A DNA stretch of 64,000 nucleotides. Source: Serratia grimesii NBRC 13537 (GTDB lineage Bacteria; Pseudomonadota; Gammaproteobacteria; Enterobacterales; Enterobacteriaceae). Each line of letters opens with the position of its first letter. Within the stretch, counting starts at the first letter, position 1. Location: the NCBI RefSeq assembly GCF_001590905.1, contig NZ_BCTT01000005.1, positions 310,001-374,000 on the forward strand. Reading direction: 5' to 3'. The notes beneath the pieces are model-generated. The model saw nothing but the letters and a program-made list of their open reading frames with translations, was not told the origin of the DNA and did no database searches. This document shows, piece by piece, positions 48,470 to 58,147 of the stretch. A program made the translations under genes and the position numbers.

Positions 48470-49196
48470 TTTGAATGCCGATCTTGGGGAGGGTTGCGCC
48501 AACGATCAGGCGCTGCTGCAACTGGTCAGCTCGGCCAATATTGCCTGCGGTTTCCACGCCGGGGATGCGCAAACCATGCGTCAATCGGTGCGTTGGGCAC
48601 TGCAATACGGTGTCGCTATTGGCGCACATCCAAGCTTTCCCGATCGTGAGAATTTTGGCCGCACCCGTATGCAATTGCCGCCAGAGACAGTGTATGCGCA
48701 AGTGGTGTATCAACTTGGCGCACTGGCCGCGATCGCCCGTGCTGAAGGTGGGGTGATGGTACATGTGAAGCCCCATGGCATGTTGTACAACCAGGCCGCG
48801 GTAGAACCGGAACTGGCGGAAGCTATCGCCCGGGCGGTTAAAGCGGTCGATCCGACATTACGGCTGGTGGGGCTGGCGGGCAGTGAGCTGATCCGCGCCG
48901 GTCAACAACAGGGGCTCACAACACGGCAGGAAGTTTTTGCCGATCGTGGCTATCAGGCCGATGGGACGCTGGTGCCGCGTGGTCAGACTGGGGCGCTGAT
49001 TACCAGTGATGACCTGGCGTTGGCACAAACACTTGAAATGGTACGTCACCATCGGGTTCGTACGTTGGACGGCACTTGGGCCGCCGTTCAAGCTGAAACC
49101 GTCTGCCTGCATGGGGACGGTGAACATGCGTTGGAATATGCACGCACATTGCGCGAACGTTTTGCCCTGGAAGGCATCAGCGTCAGCGCTGAATAA
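48459..49196 (+). CDS. pxpA: 5-oxoprolinase subunit PxpA
   Basis: LamB/YcsF-family subunit of 245 aa (E. coli 244). The N-terminus [20 protein letters not shown] carries the family signature; further blocks are [31 protein letters not shown] and [11 protein letters not shown]. It forms 5-oxoprolinase with PxpB and PxpC. Confidence 0.95.
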   Translation: MIVDLNADLGEGCANDQALLQLVSSANIACGFHAGDAQTMRQSVRWALQYGVAIGAHPSFPDRENFGRTRMQLPPETVYAQVVYQLGALAAIARAEGGVMVHVKPHGMLYNQAAVEPELAEAIARAVKAVDPTLRLVGLAGSELIRAGQQQGLTTRQEVFADRGYQADGTLVPRGQTGALITSDDLALAQTLEMVRHHRVRTLDGTWAAVQAETVCLHGDGEHALEYARTLRERFALEGISVSAE

Positions 49197-49246
49197 AAAT
49201 AATTAAATACATACAACACAAACACAAACACACAACACAACATTAC

Positions 49247-49297
49247 CCAATGAATTTCGAGTTGCAGGTAACAACGCTGCGGCTTGAAAGGCGAAGG
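49247..49297. repeat. Dispersed element between pxpA and the DUF969 gene
   Basis: ACCCAATGAATTTCGAGTTGC runs straight into GCAGGTAACAACGCTGCGGC and CTTGAAAGGCGAAGGG. The first part matches the left end and the second the right end of the element at 39778-39976, without its ~130-bp interior. The upstream stretch 49197-49240 is an A/C-rich low-complexity tract (ACACAAACACAAACACACAA). Confidence 0.6.
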
Positions 49298-49313
49298 GCA
49301 AAAGGGAGATATA

Positions 49314-50045
49314 ATGGAACAGGCCGTTAATCTATGGCCACTGATCGGCATCGCCGCCATCGTGGTTGGATTTGTTTTACGCTTTAATCCTGTGCTGGTA
49401 GTGATTGTCGCCGGCATTATCACCGGGCTGGCGGCACTGATGCCGCTGGATACTATCCTGGAAAAATTGGGGGAAGGCTTCCTCAATACCCGTAACCTGC
49501 CGCTGATCTTGCTGCTGCCACTGGCGGTGATCGGTCTGCTGGAACGTCACGGGCTAAAAGAACGTGCGCAGGCGTGGATCGCCAAGATCAAAAGTGCTAC
49601 CGCCGGACGGTTGTTGATCGTCTATCTGTTTGTGCGTGAAATCACCGCCGCCATGGGGCTGACCAGCCTGGGTGGTCACCCGCAAATGGTACGCCCGTTG
49701 CTGGCACCGATGGCTGAAGGGGCGGCAGAAAATCGCTATGGAGAATTGCCAGAACGTACGCGTCACCGCCTGCGTGCTATGTCTGCTGCTACGGATAACG
49801 TCGGGTTGTTCTTTGGTGAAGATATTTTCGTGGCCTTCGGCGCAATTATCTTCATGCACAACTTTATGCTGGAGTCTGGTGGTATTCAGACCGAGCCATT
49901 GCATATCGCACTTTGGGGTATCCCAACCGCCATCTTCGCCTTCCTGATCCATTCATTCCGGCTTTACCGGATGGATAAACAGCTCAGCGCTGAACTTTCG
50001 CAGCTCAATCAGGCGGCGTTGCAGGCCAAAGGAGATGCCCAATGA
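49314..50045 (+). CDS. DUF969 membrane protein, predicted 5-oxoproline permease subunit
   Basis: 243-aa protein with several membrane segments (LWPLIGIAAIVVGFVLRFNPVLVVIVAGIITGL; LILLLPLAVIGLLERHG; AAMGLTSLGGHPQMVRPLL). It belongs to the DUF969 family, which always pairs with DUF979 next to 5-oxoproline genes. AAGGGAG precedes the ATG at 49314. It overlaps the next gene by ATGA. A transport role is inferred from context. Confidence 0.82.
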   Translation: MEQAVNLWPLIGIAAIVVGFVLRFNPVLVVIVAGIITGLAALMPLDTILEKLGEGFLNTRNLPLILLLPLAVIGLLERHGLKERAQAWIAKIKSATAGRLLIVYLFVREITAAMGLTSLGGHPQMVRPLLAPMAEGAAENRYGELPERTRHRLRAMSAATDNVGLFFGEDIFVAFGAIIFMHNFMLESGGIQTEPLHIALWGIPTAIFAFLIHSFRLYRMDKQLSAELSQLNQAALQAKGDAQ

Positions 50046-51061
50046 CTTTCCAACAACAATATCTCTACTGGTTGGCGGGCGTGGTGCTGTTGATCGTGGC
50101 AGTGATGTCTTTCCGCGATCGTGCCAATCCACGCCGTATCACCACGGGCCTGTTCTGGGCGCTGTATGGTCTGGTTTTCCTGGTCGGTGACTGGACTTAT
50201 AGTCTGTTAGGTGACGTACTGGGTGAGGGCAGCAACGAGAAACGCATGCTGCACATCATTGTCGGCGTGGTGGTGGTGATCATGGCATTGATCGCCGGCT
50301 TTGGCGGTGTACGCCTTGGTAGCTATCACCAGCGTACTCCACAGCAGCGTGAAGAGAGTGCCAAACGCCTGGGCAACCGGCTGTTTATTCCTGCGTTGGC
50401 CATCCCGGTGGTAACGGTGATTGGCGTGCTGTTGTTCAATAATATTCCGGCTCTGCAAACCGCGGTATTCGGCAGTGGCAACCACGCCACCCTGATTACT
50501 CTGTTTTCTATGACTGCAGGTTGTTTGCTTGGCCTGGTTATCGCAGTGAAAATGACCCATGAAAAAGCGCTGCAACCGATCCAGGAAGCGCGTCGCCTGC
50601 TGGATTCCATCGGTTGGGCGTTTATTTTGCCGCAAATTCTCGCCACGCTGGGCCTGTTGTTTACCGCTGCTGGTGTCGGCACGGCCATTTCTCATCTGAC
50701 TCAAGAGTATCTGGCGGTCGACAATCGCTTTATTGCCGTAGCGGTTTACGCCATCGGTATGGCGTTGCTGACGATGGTGATGGGCAATGCCTTTGCTGCT
50801 TTCCCGATCGTCACTGCCGGTATCGGTATCCCGATCCTGGTATTGCAGCACGGGGGGAACCCAGCGGTTATGGCGGCTATCGGCATGTTTTCCGGCTATT
50901 GCGGCACGCTGATGACGCCAATGGCTGCTAACTTTAATATTGTACCGGCGGCGTTACTGGAACTGCCGGACAAGAATGCGGTGATCAAGGCACAGGTACC
51001 AACTGGGGTGTTGTTGCTGCTGGTTAACGTATTCCTGCTTTATTTCCTGATGTTCCTGTAA
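50042..51061 (+). CDS. DUF979 membrane protein, predicted 5-oxoproline permease subunit
   Basis: 339-aa inner-membrane protein with about nine hydrophobic segments (for example YWLAGVVLLIVAVMSF, MLHIIVGVVVVIMALIAGFGGV, LFIPALAIPVVTVIGVLLF) and the conserved block GIPILVLQHGGNPAVMAAIGMFSGYCGTLMTPMAANFN. It belongs to the DUF979 family. Translationally coupled to DUF969 (ATGA), so both probably form one transporter, with pyroglutamate the likely substrate. Confidence 0.82.
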   Translation: MTFQQQYLYWLAGVVLLIVAVMSFRDRANPRRITTGLFWALYGLVFLVGDWTYSLLGDVLGEGSNEKRMLHIIVGVVVVIMALIAGFGGVRLGSYHQRTPQQREESAKRLGNRLFIPALAIPVVTVIGVLLFNNIPALQTAVFGSGNHATLITLFSMTAGCLLGLVIAVKMTHEKALQPIQEARRLLDSIGWAFILPQILATLGLLFTAAGVGTAISHLTQEYLAVDNRFIAVAVYAIGMALLTMVMGNAFAAFPIVTAGIGIPILVLQHGGNPAVMAAIGMFSGYCGTLMTPMAANFNIVPAALLELPDKNAVIKAQVPTGVLLLLVNVFLLYFLMFL

Positions 51062-51070
51062 GGAGAACGC

Positions 51071-51715
51071 ATGCAAAAGGTATTGATCACGGGTTTTGAG
51101 CCCTTTGGCGGCGAACGCGTTAATCCTTCGTGGGAAGTGGTCAAGCAACTCAATGATATGGAATTTGCTGGCGCGCGCATTATTGCGCGCCAACTGCCCT
51201 GTGTATTTGGCGCGGCGTTGGAAGCACTGAATGCCGCGATTGATGAGGTGCAACCTGTGATGGTGCTGGCTATCGGTCAGGCTGGTGGTCGCACCGACAT
51301 AACCCTTGAAAGGGTGGCGATCAACATCGATGATGCGCGTATCCCCGATAATCAGGGGCAGCAGCCAATAGACGAAACTATCGTTGCAAGTGGGCCTGCC
51401 GCCTATTTCAGCACTTTGCCGATCAAGGCAATGGTGAACTCGATGCGTGAAGCCGGTATCCCGGCCTCGGTATCACAAACGGCAGGGACCTATGTCTGCA
51501 ACCATGTGATGTACGGTTTGTTGCACCGCTTAAGTGACCAACAGGCAATCAAGGGTGGGTTTATTCATATCCCTTATCTGCCGGAACAGGCGGCGGCGCA
51601 CCCTGGTGCACCGAGCATGGCGGCGAACACGGTATTGTTTGCCCTCGAGCTGGCGATATCCATTGCATTGCAGGTGGAACATGATTTGAAAGTGGTTGGC
51701 GGTGCAACACACTAG
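51071..51715 (+). CDS. pcp: Pyrrolidone-carboxylate peptidase Pcp
   Basis: Cysteine peptidase C15 of 214 aa that removes N-terminal pyroglutamate and releases 5-oxoproline. It shows [24 protein letters not shown], the Glu-containing [18 protein letters not shown], the active Cys in [14 protein letters not shown], and the His region [16 protein letters not shown] is 5 nt from the ATG. It is 9 bp after DUF979 and last in the operon, so the operon both generates and opens 5-oxoproline. Confidence 0.95.
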   Translation: MQKVLITGFEPFGGERVNPSWEVVKQLNDMEFAGARIIARQLPCVFGAALEALNAAIDEVQPVMVLAIGQAGGRTDITLERVAINIDDARIPDNQGQQPIDETIVASGPAAYFSTLPIKAMVNSMREAGIPASVSQTAGTYVCNHVMYGLLHRLSDQQAIKGGFIHIPYLPEQAAAHPGAPSMAANTVLFALELAISIALQVEHDLKVVGGATH

Positions 51716-51726
51716 CATGCGTCATT

Positions 51727-51752
51727 CCCCGGTGCGGCTTGCTGTACCGGGG
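51727..51752 (+). terminator. Weak terminator after pcp
   Basis: A stem CCCCGGT / ACCGGGG closes a 12-nt loop just after the pcp stop; the following CTTATT is only partly T-rich, so some read-through to nei is possible. Confidence 0.5.
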
Positions 51753-51771
51753 CTTATTCAGGAGTATTCAT

Positions 51772-52563
51772 ATGCCGGAAGGACCGGAAATTCGCCGGGC
51801 GGCAGATGCACTGGCAGCGGCAGTGCTCGACCAGCCGCTGACCGAGGTCGGTTTTGCTTTCCCCCAGCTTAAACATTATCGCAACCAGTTAATTGGCGAG
51901 CGCATTATTGCTATTGAACCGCGTGGCAAGGCGCTGCTAACCCATTTTTCCAACGGATTGACGCTGTACAGCCATAACCAATTGTATGGTGTATGGAAGG
52001 TGGTGAACGCGGGGGAGATACCTGAAACCAAACGTGATTTGCGGGTACGGCTCGAAACAGCCGAACGAGCAATTTTGTTGTACAGCGCGTCGGAGATTAC
52101 CGTCGGGCCGCGTGAGGAAATCGAGCAGCATCCGTTCTTACAACGTATCGGCCCCGACGTACTGGATATGACGTTAACGGTGGCCGCAGTGGAGCAAAGG
52201 CTGCTGTCACCGGCGTTTCGCCGTAGGCAACTGGGGGGGATGTTGCTCGATCAGGCTTTTCTCGCGGGGTTAGGCAACTATCTGCGTGCTGAAATTCTCT
52301 GGCAGGCAGAGTTGGCACCTCAACATAAGCCGCAAGAGTTGGAGCCTGACATTTTACAGCGACTGGCGGAGGCTTTATTGGCAGTGCCGCGGTTGTCTTA
52401 CCAGACACGTGGACAGGTGGATGAAAACCGCCATCATGGCGCACTGTTCAGTTTTAAAGTATTTCACCGCAGTGGTGAACCCTGTGAGCGTTGCGGTGCG
52501 ATGATCGAGCGCACCTCGCTGTCTTCACGCCCTTTCTATTGGTGCCCTGTTTGCCAGAAATAG
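51772..52563 (+). CDS. nei: Endonuclease VIII Nei
   Basis: Bifunctional DNA glycosylase/AP lyase removing oxidised pyrimidines, 263 aa as in E. coli. The start at 51772 gives [11 protein letters not shown] after Met removal, exposing the catalytic Pro1 and Glu2. The DNA-binding Fpg/Nei core has GPEI, the H2TH region [20 protein letters not shown], and a C-terminal zinc finger with [25 protein letters not shown]. An upstream 11-codon extension is rejected. Confidence 0.96.
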   Translation: MPEGPEIRRAADALAAAVLDQPLTEVGFAFPQLKHYRNQLIGERIIAIEPRGKALLTHFSNGLTLYSHNQLYGVWKVVNAGEIPETKRDLRVRLETAERAILLYSASEITVGPREEIEQHPFLQRIGPDVLDMTLTVAAVEQRLLSPAFRRRQLGGMLLDQAFLAGLGNYLRAEILWQAELAPQHKPQELEPDILQRLAEALLAVPRLSYQTRGQVDENRHHGALFSFKVFHRSGEPCERCGAMIERTSLSSRPFYWCPVCQK

Positions 52564-52594
52564 TAAAAAAAACGCCGCCCCTAAGGACGGCGTC
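52564..52594 (-). terminator. Terminator of gltA (convergent with nei)
   Basis: ACGCCG / CGGCGT stem (52572-52577, 52588-52593) is followed on the minus strand by eight T; on the plus strand it gives CTTG, so it serves mainly gltA. Confidence 0.85.
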
Positions 52595-52622
52595 TTGCTG
52601 CAATACGTAGGGTAAAGCGGCG

Positions 52623-53915
52623 TTATTTGTTTTTCACTTGAGACTTGAAGTCACGCTCGGCATAGCCGGTGTACAACTGGCGCGGACGGGCAATTTTGAT
52701 GCCTTCGTCATGCATTTCGTTCCAGTGTGCAATCCAGCCGATGGTACGGGCGATGGCAAAGATAACGGTGAACATGGAAGAAGGGATCCCCATCGCCTTC
52801 AGGATGATGCCTGAGTAGAAGTCGACGTTAGGGTAAAGTTTCTTCTCGATGAAGTACGGGTCGTTCAGCGCGATGTGTTCCAGTTCCATCGCCACTTGCA
52901 ACAGGTTGTCGTCCTTCTTGTTCAGTTCTTTCAGCACTTCATGACAAGTTTCGCGCATCACGGTGGCGCGTGGGTCGTAGTTCTTATAGACGCGGTGGCC
53001 GAAGCCCATCAGACGGAACGAGTCGTTCTTGTCCTTGGCGCGCTTGATGAACTCTGGGATGTGCTCAACGGTTTTGATCTCTTCCAGCATCTTCAGTGCG
53101 GCTTCGTTGGCGCCGCCGTGCGCTGGTCCCCACAGGGAAGCGATGCCAGCAGCAATACAGGCAAACGGGTTAGCGCCTGAAGAACCTGCGGTACGCACGG
53201 TTGAGGTGGACGCATTCTGCTCATGGTCTGCGTGCAGGATCAGGATGCGATCCATTGCGCGTTCCAGCACTGGGTTCACCACGTATTCTTCACACGGAGT
53301 GGCGAACATCATATGCAGGAAGTTGCCGGCATAGGACAGATCGTTACGTGGGTAAACGAACGGCTGGCCCAGAGAATATTTGTAACACATGGCTGCCACG
53401 GTAGGCATTTTGGACAGCAGGCGGAACGCGGTGATCTCGCGGTGACGCTCGTTGTTGACGTCCAGTGCATCGTGGTAGAACGCCGCCAGGGCGCCGGTTA
53501 CACCACACAGCACAGCCATTGGGTGTGAGTCACGACGGAAACCACGGAACAGATGGGTGATCTGGTCGTGGATCATGGTGTGACGGGTCACGGTGGTTTT
53601 GAAGGTCTCGAACTCTTCTGCGGTTGGCGTTTCGCCATACAGCAGGATATAGCACACTTCCAGATAGGAAGACTCTTTCGCCAGTTGTTCGATCGGGAAG
53701 CCGCGATGCAGCAGTACGCCTTTGTCACCGTCGATAAAAGTGATTTTTGATTCGCAGGAAGCGGTAGAGGTAAAGCCGGGATCAAACGTGAAATAACCTT
53801 TGGAGCCCAGGGCGCGGACATCGAGGACATCGGGGCCCAGTGTCGGGGTTAATACGCCCAGTTCGATTGGAGCTTCACCATCATTAATGGTTAGCGTCGC
53901 TTTCTTATCAGTCAT
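52623..53915 (-). CDS. gltA: Citrate synthase GltA
   Basis: Type II hexameric citrate synthase of 430 aa (427 in E. coli), condensing acetyl-CoA and oxaloacetate. It shows the N-terminal [36 protein letters not shown], the active His in [19 protein letters not shown] [30 protein letters not shown], and [16 protein letters not shown] with the active Asp downstream (PNVDFYSGI). It diverges from sdhCDAB. Confidence 0.97.
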   Translation of the reverse strand: MTDKKATLTINDGEAPIELGVLTPTLGPDVLDVRALGSKGYFTFDPGFTSTASCESKITFIDGDKGVLLHRGFPIEQLAKESSYLEVCYILLYGETPTAEEFETFKTTVTRHTMIHDQITHLFRGFRRDSHPMAVLCGVTGALAAFYHDALDVNNERHREITAFRLLSKMPTVAAMCYKYSLGQPFVYPRNDLSYAGNFLHMMFATPCEEYVVNPVLERAMDRILILHADHEQNASTSTVRTAGSSGANPFACIAAGIASLWGPAHGGANEAALKMLEEIKTVEHIPEFIKRAKDKNDSFRLMGFGHRVYKNYDPRATVMRETCHEVLKELNKKDDNLLQVAMELEHIALNDPYFIEKKLYPNVDFYSGIILKAMGIPSSMFTVIFAIARTIGWIAHWNEMHDEGIKIARPRQLYTGYAERDFKSQVKNK

Positions 53916-54149
53916 TTACAGTCTCCTTTGCGCCTTATTTTAAAAACCTCTAACAACTGAAATACCTTAATTCTCCTCAGGTTGCCCGCAAAAAATGGAG
54001 CGGACGCTAACTCTGTGAGCGACTGCGCAAATGCGCGGGTAGGGTACAGAGTGCTAACCAGGCGAACGAGGTGGGTGACCAGTTGTTAACGATTCATCGG
54101 AATTCGTTATGTTCTGTTAATCTTACCTACGACGTGTTCGGGGGTGGTT

Positions 54150-54248
54150 GAACCTATCCCAATAAACTGTTTTATATGCCTTATTTGTTCTTATCTGCGG
54201 CAATGTGCTGCAAATGCGATCGGCAAAAACCGCCATTGGGATAGGTTC
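54150..54248. repeat. Inverted-repeat element between gltA and sdhC
   Basis: GAACCTATCCCAAT (54150-54163) and ATTGGGATAGGTTC (54235-54248) are perfect reverse complements of 14 bp separated by 71 bp. This MITE-like structure has no coding potential inside. Confidence 0.65.
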
Positions 54249-54396
54249 TTTCAAATACACTGTTGCATATCCTGAACATCGGGGGAAGTGTATCTGCTGA
54301 CCTATAGCGCATCATAGGGCCGTTTGTGCCCCTATATGTAATGGAATTGTTGATCTCTTGTCAAATCAGATAATTAATTTTATGCTAATTGTGAAA

Positions 54397-54416
54397 TCCG
54401 TGATCTAAATCACTGT
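54397..54416. promoter_or_regulatory. Predicted CRP site upstream of sdhC
   Basis: CGTGA-TCTAAA-TCACT differs from TGTGA-N6-TCACA at two positions. CRP-cAMP activation of sdhCDAB is known in E. coli; the site here is a prediction. Confidence 0.5.
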
Positions 54417-54648
54417 TCGGGGGAAATGTTACCAAAGGGATTGTATGGGAATTGTAATCAGAATGTGATCCTCCTATACTGCCGCCAGGTCTCCGGGATA
54501 CCCTGAAGTAGGAGCACCCAGCGTTATAACTACGCGCCGTTTAAGCACAGAGGATGTTGTTGTTTGAGCGCGTGACGTGTGAGGGTTTTGGCTCTTAACG
54601 CTGTCTGATCCCCGCCCAGGCCGGAGGAAGGAAAATAATAAGAGCTGT

Positions 54649-55038
54649 GTGGGCAAAAACGTGAAAAAACAAAGACCTGTCAACCTGGATCTGCAAACGA
54701 TTCAGTTTCCCGTAACTGCGATAGCGTCCATCTTACACCGAGTCTCTGGCGTAATTACCTTCGTTGCCGTGGGTATCCTCCTCTGGCTGCTGGGCCTGTC
54801 ACTCTCTTCCCAAGAGGGTTTCATGCAGGCTGCTGCCATCATGAATAGCTTCGTTGTCAAATTCATATTCTGGGGCATCCTCACTGCGCTGGCCTATCAC
54901 ATTTGCGGTGGCATTCGCCATTTGTTAATGGATTTTGGCTATATCGAAGAGAGTTTAGCCGCCGGTACCCGTTCTGCCCAGGTGGCGATCGGTCTGACCG
55001 TCGTGCTGTCAGTTCTGGCTGGAGTCCTCGTATGGTAA
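54649..55038 (+). CDS. sdhC: Succinate dehydrogenase cytochrome b556 subunit SdhC
   Basis: Membrane anchor of complex II, 129 aa as in E. coli, starting at a GTG ([20 protein letters not shown]). Three membrane helices are visible, and the haem b/quinone-site residues lie in ILHRVSG and [18 protein letters not shown]. In the second helix the E. coli VVV is ICG here, so an extra Cys sits next to the haem-ligand His. It overlaps sdhD by 7 bp. Confidence 0.96.
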   Translation: MGKNVKKQRPVNLDLQTIQFPVTAIASILHRVSGVITFVAVGILLWLLGLSLSSQEGFMQAAAIMNSFVVKFIFWGILTALAYHICGGIRHLLMDFGYIEESLAAGTRSAQVAIGLTVVLSVLAGVLVW

Positions 55039-55379
55039 ACAATGTTTCTGCATTAGGACGCAACGGCGTACACGATTGGTTGTTACTGCGTGCTTCCGCT
55101 ATCGTCATCACCCTGTATGTTCTGTATATCCTGGGCTTTTTTGTCACGGCTCCGGATCTCACCTACGAAATCTGGCGCGGCTTCTTCGCCACCTCTATTA
55201 CGAAAGTGTTCACGCTGCTGACGCTGCTGTCGATTCTGGCTCATGCCTGGATCGGTTTGTGGCAGGTGCTGACGGATTACGTCAAGCCGGTAGCGGTACG
55301 TCTGGTGTTGCAACTGGCGATCGTTGTCGTGTTGCTGGTCTATTTACTGTACGGAACAATCGTAGTGTGGGGTGCGTAA
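55032..55379 (+). CDS. sdhD: Succinate dehydrogenase membrane anchor SdhD
   Basis: Second anchor subunit of 115 aa as in E. coli, beginning [22 protein letters not shown]. Three membrane helices and the conserved [15 protein letters not shown] (quinone-site region with Asp-Tyr) are present. The sdhA ATG follows immediately after its stop. Confidence 0.95.
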   Translation: MVNNVSALGRNGVHDWLLLRASAIVITLYVLYILGFFVTAPDLTYEIWRGFFATSITKVFTLLTLLSILAHAWIGLWQVLTDYVKPVAVRLVLQLAIVVVLLVYLLYGTIVVWGA

Positions 55380-55380
55380 G

Positions 55381-57147
55381 ATGAAACTGCCGGTCAGAGA
55401 GTTTGATGCTGTCGTTATCGGTGCAGGCGGCGCAGGTATGCGCGCGGCACTGCAAATTTCTCAAGCGGGTTCTTCTTGTGCCCTGCTGTCCAAAGTATTC
55501 CCGACCCGTTCCCATACCGTGTCTGCACAGGGTGGTATTACCGTAGCCCTGGGTAACAACCACGAAGATAACTGGGAATGGCATATGTATGACACGGTGA
55601 AAGGGTCCGATTATATCGGTGACCAAGACGCCATCGAATATATGTGTAAAACCGGCCCTGAAGCCGTTCTGGAACTGGAACATATGGGGCTGCCGTTTTC
55701 TCGTACGGATGATGGCCGCATCTATCAGCGTCCATTCGGCGGTCAGTCACTGAACTTCGGTGGCGAGCAGGCGGCCCGTACTGCGGCGGCAGCTGACCGT
55801 ACCGGTCATGCCTTGCTGCATACCCTGTATCAACAGAACCTGAAAAACCACACCACTATCTTCTCCGAGTGGTACGCACTGGATCTGGTAAAAAACCAGG
55901 ATGGCGCGGTAGTCGGTACCACCGCTATCTGCATTGAAACCGGTGAAGTAGTTTACTTCAAAGCCAAGGCGACCGTGTTGGCAACGGGCGGCGCAGGCCG
56001 TATTTATCAGTCCACCACTAACGCACATATCAATACCGGTGACGGTGTTGGCATGGCAATTCGTGCCGGCGTGCCTGTGCAGGACATGGAAATGTGGCAG
56101 TTCCACCCGACCGGCATCGCTGGTGCTGGGGTGCTGGTGACCGAAGGTTGCCGTGGTGAAGGCGGTTATCTGCTGAATAAACACGGCGAGCGTTTCATGG
56201 AGCGTTATGCGCCGAACGCTAAAGACCTGGCGGGTCGCGACGTGGTTGCCCGTTCGATCATGATTGAAATCCGTGAAGGTCGTGGCTGTGACGGTCCATG
56301 GGGCCCACACGTCAAACTGAAGCTGGATCATCTGGGTAAAGACGTGCTGGAATCCCGCCTGCCGGGCATTCTGGAACTGTCGCGCACCTTCGCGCACGTC
56401 GATCCAGTGAAAGAGCCTATCCCGGTTATCCCAACCTGCCACTATATGATGGGCGGTATTCCGACCAAAGTGACCGGTCAGGCGCTGACTGTGAACGAGA
56501 AAGGCGAAGATGTCGTGATCCCAGGCCTGTTCGCTGTTGGCGAAATTGCCTGTGTATCGGTGCACGGCGCCAACCGTCTGGGCGGTAACTCGTTGCTGGA
56601 TCTGGTGGTGTTCGGTCGTGCCGCCGGCATGCATCTGCAGGAATCTATCCTCGAGCAGGGTGCCAGCCGTGAAGCGAGCGAATCTGATGTAGAAGCGTCG
56701 CTTGATCGCCTGAACCGCTGGAACAACACCCGTTCAGGTGAAGATCCGGTTGAAATCCGTAAGGCACTGCAAGCCTGCATGCAGCACAACTTCTCGGTAT
56801 TCCGTGAAGGTGATGCGATGGCAAAAGGCCTGGAAGAGCTGAAAGAGATCCGTGAACGTCTGAAGAATGCACGTCTGGACGATACCTCCAGCGAGTTCAA
56901 CACCCAGCGCATCGAATGTCTGGAGTTGGATAACCTGATGGAGACTGCGTTTTCCACTGCCGTGTCGGCCAACTTCCGTACTGAGAGCCGTGGCGCACAC
57001 AGCCGCTTCGACTTCCCAGAACGTGATGATGCCAACTGGCTGTGTCACTCGCTGTATCAGCCGCAATCGGAAAGCATGACGCGTCGTGAAGTGAACATGC
57101 AACCGAAGCTGCGCCCGGCATTCCCGCCGAAAGTGCGTTCTTACTAA
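55381..57147 (+). CDS. sdhA: Succinate dehydrogenase flavoprotein subunit SdhA
   Basis: Catalytic FAD subunit of 588 aa as in E. coli. It has the FAD-binding [21 protein letters not shown], the covalent FAD His in [11 protein letters not shown], substrate-binding [21 protein letters not shown], the active Arg region with RDVVARS, and [15 protein letters not shown] [11 protein letters not shown]. The start at 55381 ([14 protein letters not shown]) is used; three upstream codons are discarded. Confidence 0.97.
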   Translation: MKLPVREFDAVVIGAGGAGMRAALQISQAGSSCALLSKVFPTRSHTVSAQGGITVALGNNHEDNWEWHMYDTVKGSDYIGDQDAIEYMCKTGPEAVLELEHMGLPFSRTDDGRIYQRPFGGQSLNFGGEQAARTAAAADRTGHALLHTLYQQNLKNHTTIFSEWYALDLVKNQDGAVVGTTAICIETGEVVYFKAKATVLATGGAGRIYQSTTNAHINTGDGVGMAIRAGVPVQDMEMWQFHPTGIAGAGVLVTEGCRGEGGYLLNKHGERFMERYAPNAKDLAGRDVVARSIMIEIREGRGCDGPWGPHVKLKLDHLGKDVLESRLPGILELSRTFAHVDPVKEPIPVIPTCHYMMGGIPTKVTGQALTVNEKGEDVVIPGLFAVGEIACVSVHGANRLGGNSLLDLVVFGRAAGMHLQESILEQGASREASESDVEASLDRLNRWNNTRSGEDPVEIRKALQACMQHNFSVFREGDAMAKGLEELKEIRERLKNARLDDTSSEFNTQRIECLELDNLMETAFSTAVSANFRTESRGAHSRFDFPERDDANWLCHSLYQPQSESMTRREVNMQPKLRPAFPPKVRSY

Positions 57148-57163
57148 TTGCGGAGATCGATTG

Positions 57164-57880
57164 ATGAAACTCGAATTTTCAATTTATCGCTACAATCCAG
57201 ATGTTGACGACGCTCCGCACATGCAGGACTACAGCCTGGAAGCGGAAGAAGGTCGTGACATGATGTTGCTGGATGCGTTGATCCAGCTGAAAGAGAAAGA
57301 TCCGAGCCTGTCGTTCCGCCGTTCTTGCCGTGAAGGGGTCTGTGGTTCCGATGGCCTCAACATGAACGGTAAAAACGGTCTGGCATGTATCACACCGGTC
57401 TCGTCATTGCGTAAAGGCAATAACAAGATTGTGATTCGTCCTTTGCCAGGCTTACCGGTAGTGCGCGATCTGGTCGTAGATATGGGTCAGTTCTATACCC
57501 AGTACGAAAAGATCAAACCTTACCTGCAGAACGACGGCAAGAACCCACCGGCACGTGAGCACCTGCAATCGCCGGAGCAACGCGCTAAGTTGGATGGTCT
57601 TTACGAGTGCATTTTATGCGCTTGTTGTTCGACCTCTTGCCCGTCATTCTGGTGGAATCCTGACAAGTTCATTGGCCCGGCTGGCCTGTTGGCAGCGTAT
57701 CGCTTCCTGATTGACAGCCGTGATACGGAAACGGAAGAACGTTTAGACGATCTGGACGACGCTTTCAGTGTTTTCCGCTGCCATAGCATTATGAATTGTG
57801 TCAGTGTATGTCCTAAAGGCTTGAATCCGACGCGTGCGATCGGCCATATCAAGTCTATGCTGCTGCAACGCGGCGCATAA
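57164..57880 (+). CDS. sdhB: Succinate dehydrogenase iron-sulfur subunit SdhB
   Basis: Iron-sulfur subunit of 238 aa as in E. coli. The [2Fe-2S] ligands are in SCREGVCGSDGLNMNGKNGLAC, the [4Fe-4S] in CILCACCSTSCPSFWW, and the [3Fe-4S] in CHSIMNCVSVCPKGLNP. The ATG at 57164 gives MKLEFSIYRYNPD; the TTG three bases upstream is not needed. The gap to sucA is 267 bp and contains an inverted-repeat element. Confidence 0.97.
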   Translation: MKLEFSIYRYNPDVDDAPHMQDYSLEAEEGRDMMLLDALIQLKEKDPSLSFRRSCREGVCGSDGLNMNGKNGLACITPVSSLRKGNNKIVIRPLPGLPVVRDLVVDMGQFYTQYEKIKPYLQNDGKNPPAREHLQSPEQRAKLDGLYECILCACCSTSCPSFWWNPDKFIGPAGLLAAYRFLIDSRDTETEERLDDLDDAFSVFRCHSIMNCVSVCPKGLNPTRAIGHIKSMLLQRGA

Positions 57881-57930
57881 CTGGAATGAGATGCTGCGCC
57901 GGGCAGTTTCCGGCGCACATCACCAAGGAG

Positions 57931-58002
57931 GGAACCTCTAAAAACTGACCCGCGGCTGCTGCGCAAAGCAGCCTGGTTCGCCCGCCGGTTTTTAGAGGTT
58001 CC
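57931..58002. repeat. Inverted-repeat element between sdhB and sucA
   Basis: GGAACCTCTAAAAAC (57931-57945) and GTTTTTAGAGGTTCC (57988-58002) are perfect 15-bp inverted repeats. Inside is a second hairpin with arms GGCTGCT and AGCAGCC (about 57954-57973). As RNA it would form a nested stem in the sdh-suc transcript. Confidence 0.8.
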
Positions 58003-58147
58003 TTGTAAGGGACCGCAAGGTCCATAGCAGAACGTACCGAGCTTGTATGGCTATAAGGTACGTCGCGTTTCTACGGCAAACCGTATCCAACACGGTAATT
58101 ATGTTAACCACGGCGAAAACTAAAGCTTCAAAGCTTAAGGGATCATG

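Larger units (their letters stand above)
53916..54648. promoter_or_regulatory. gltA-sdhC divergent control region
   Basis: 733-bp region without a gene. A 14-bp perfect inverted repeat (54150-54163 and 54235-54248) borders a ~99-bp element. A CRP-like site CGTGA-TCTAAA-TCACT (54399-54414) sits about 235 bp upstream of sdhC. The sdhC leader (54480-54648) carries GGAGGAAGG about 20 nt before the start. Core promoter elements could not be placed confidently by eye. Confidence 0.5.
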
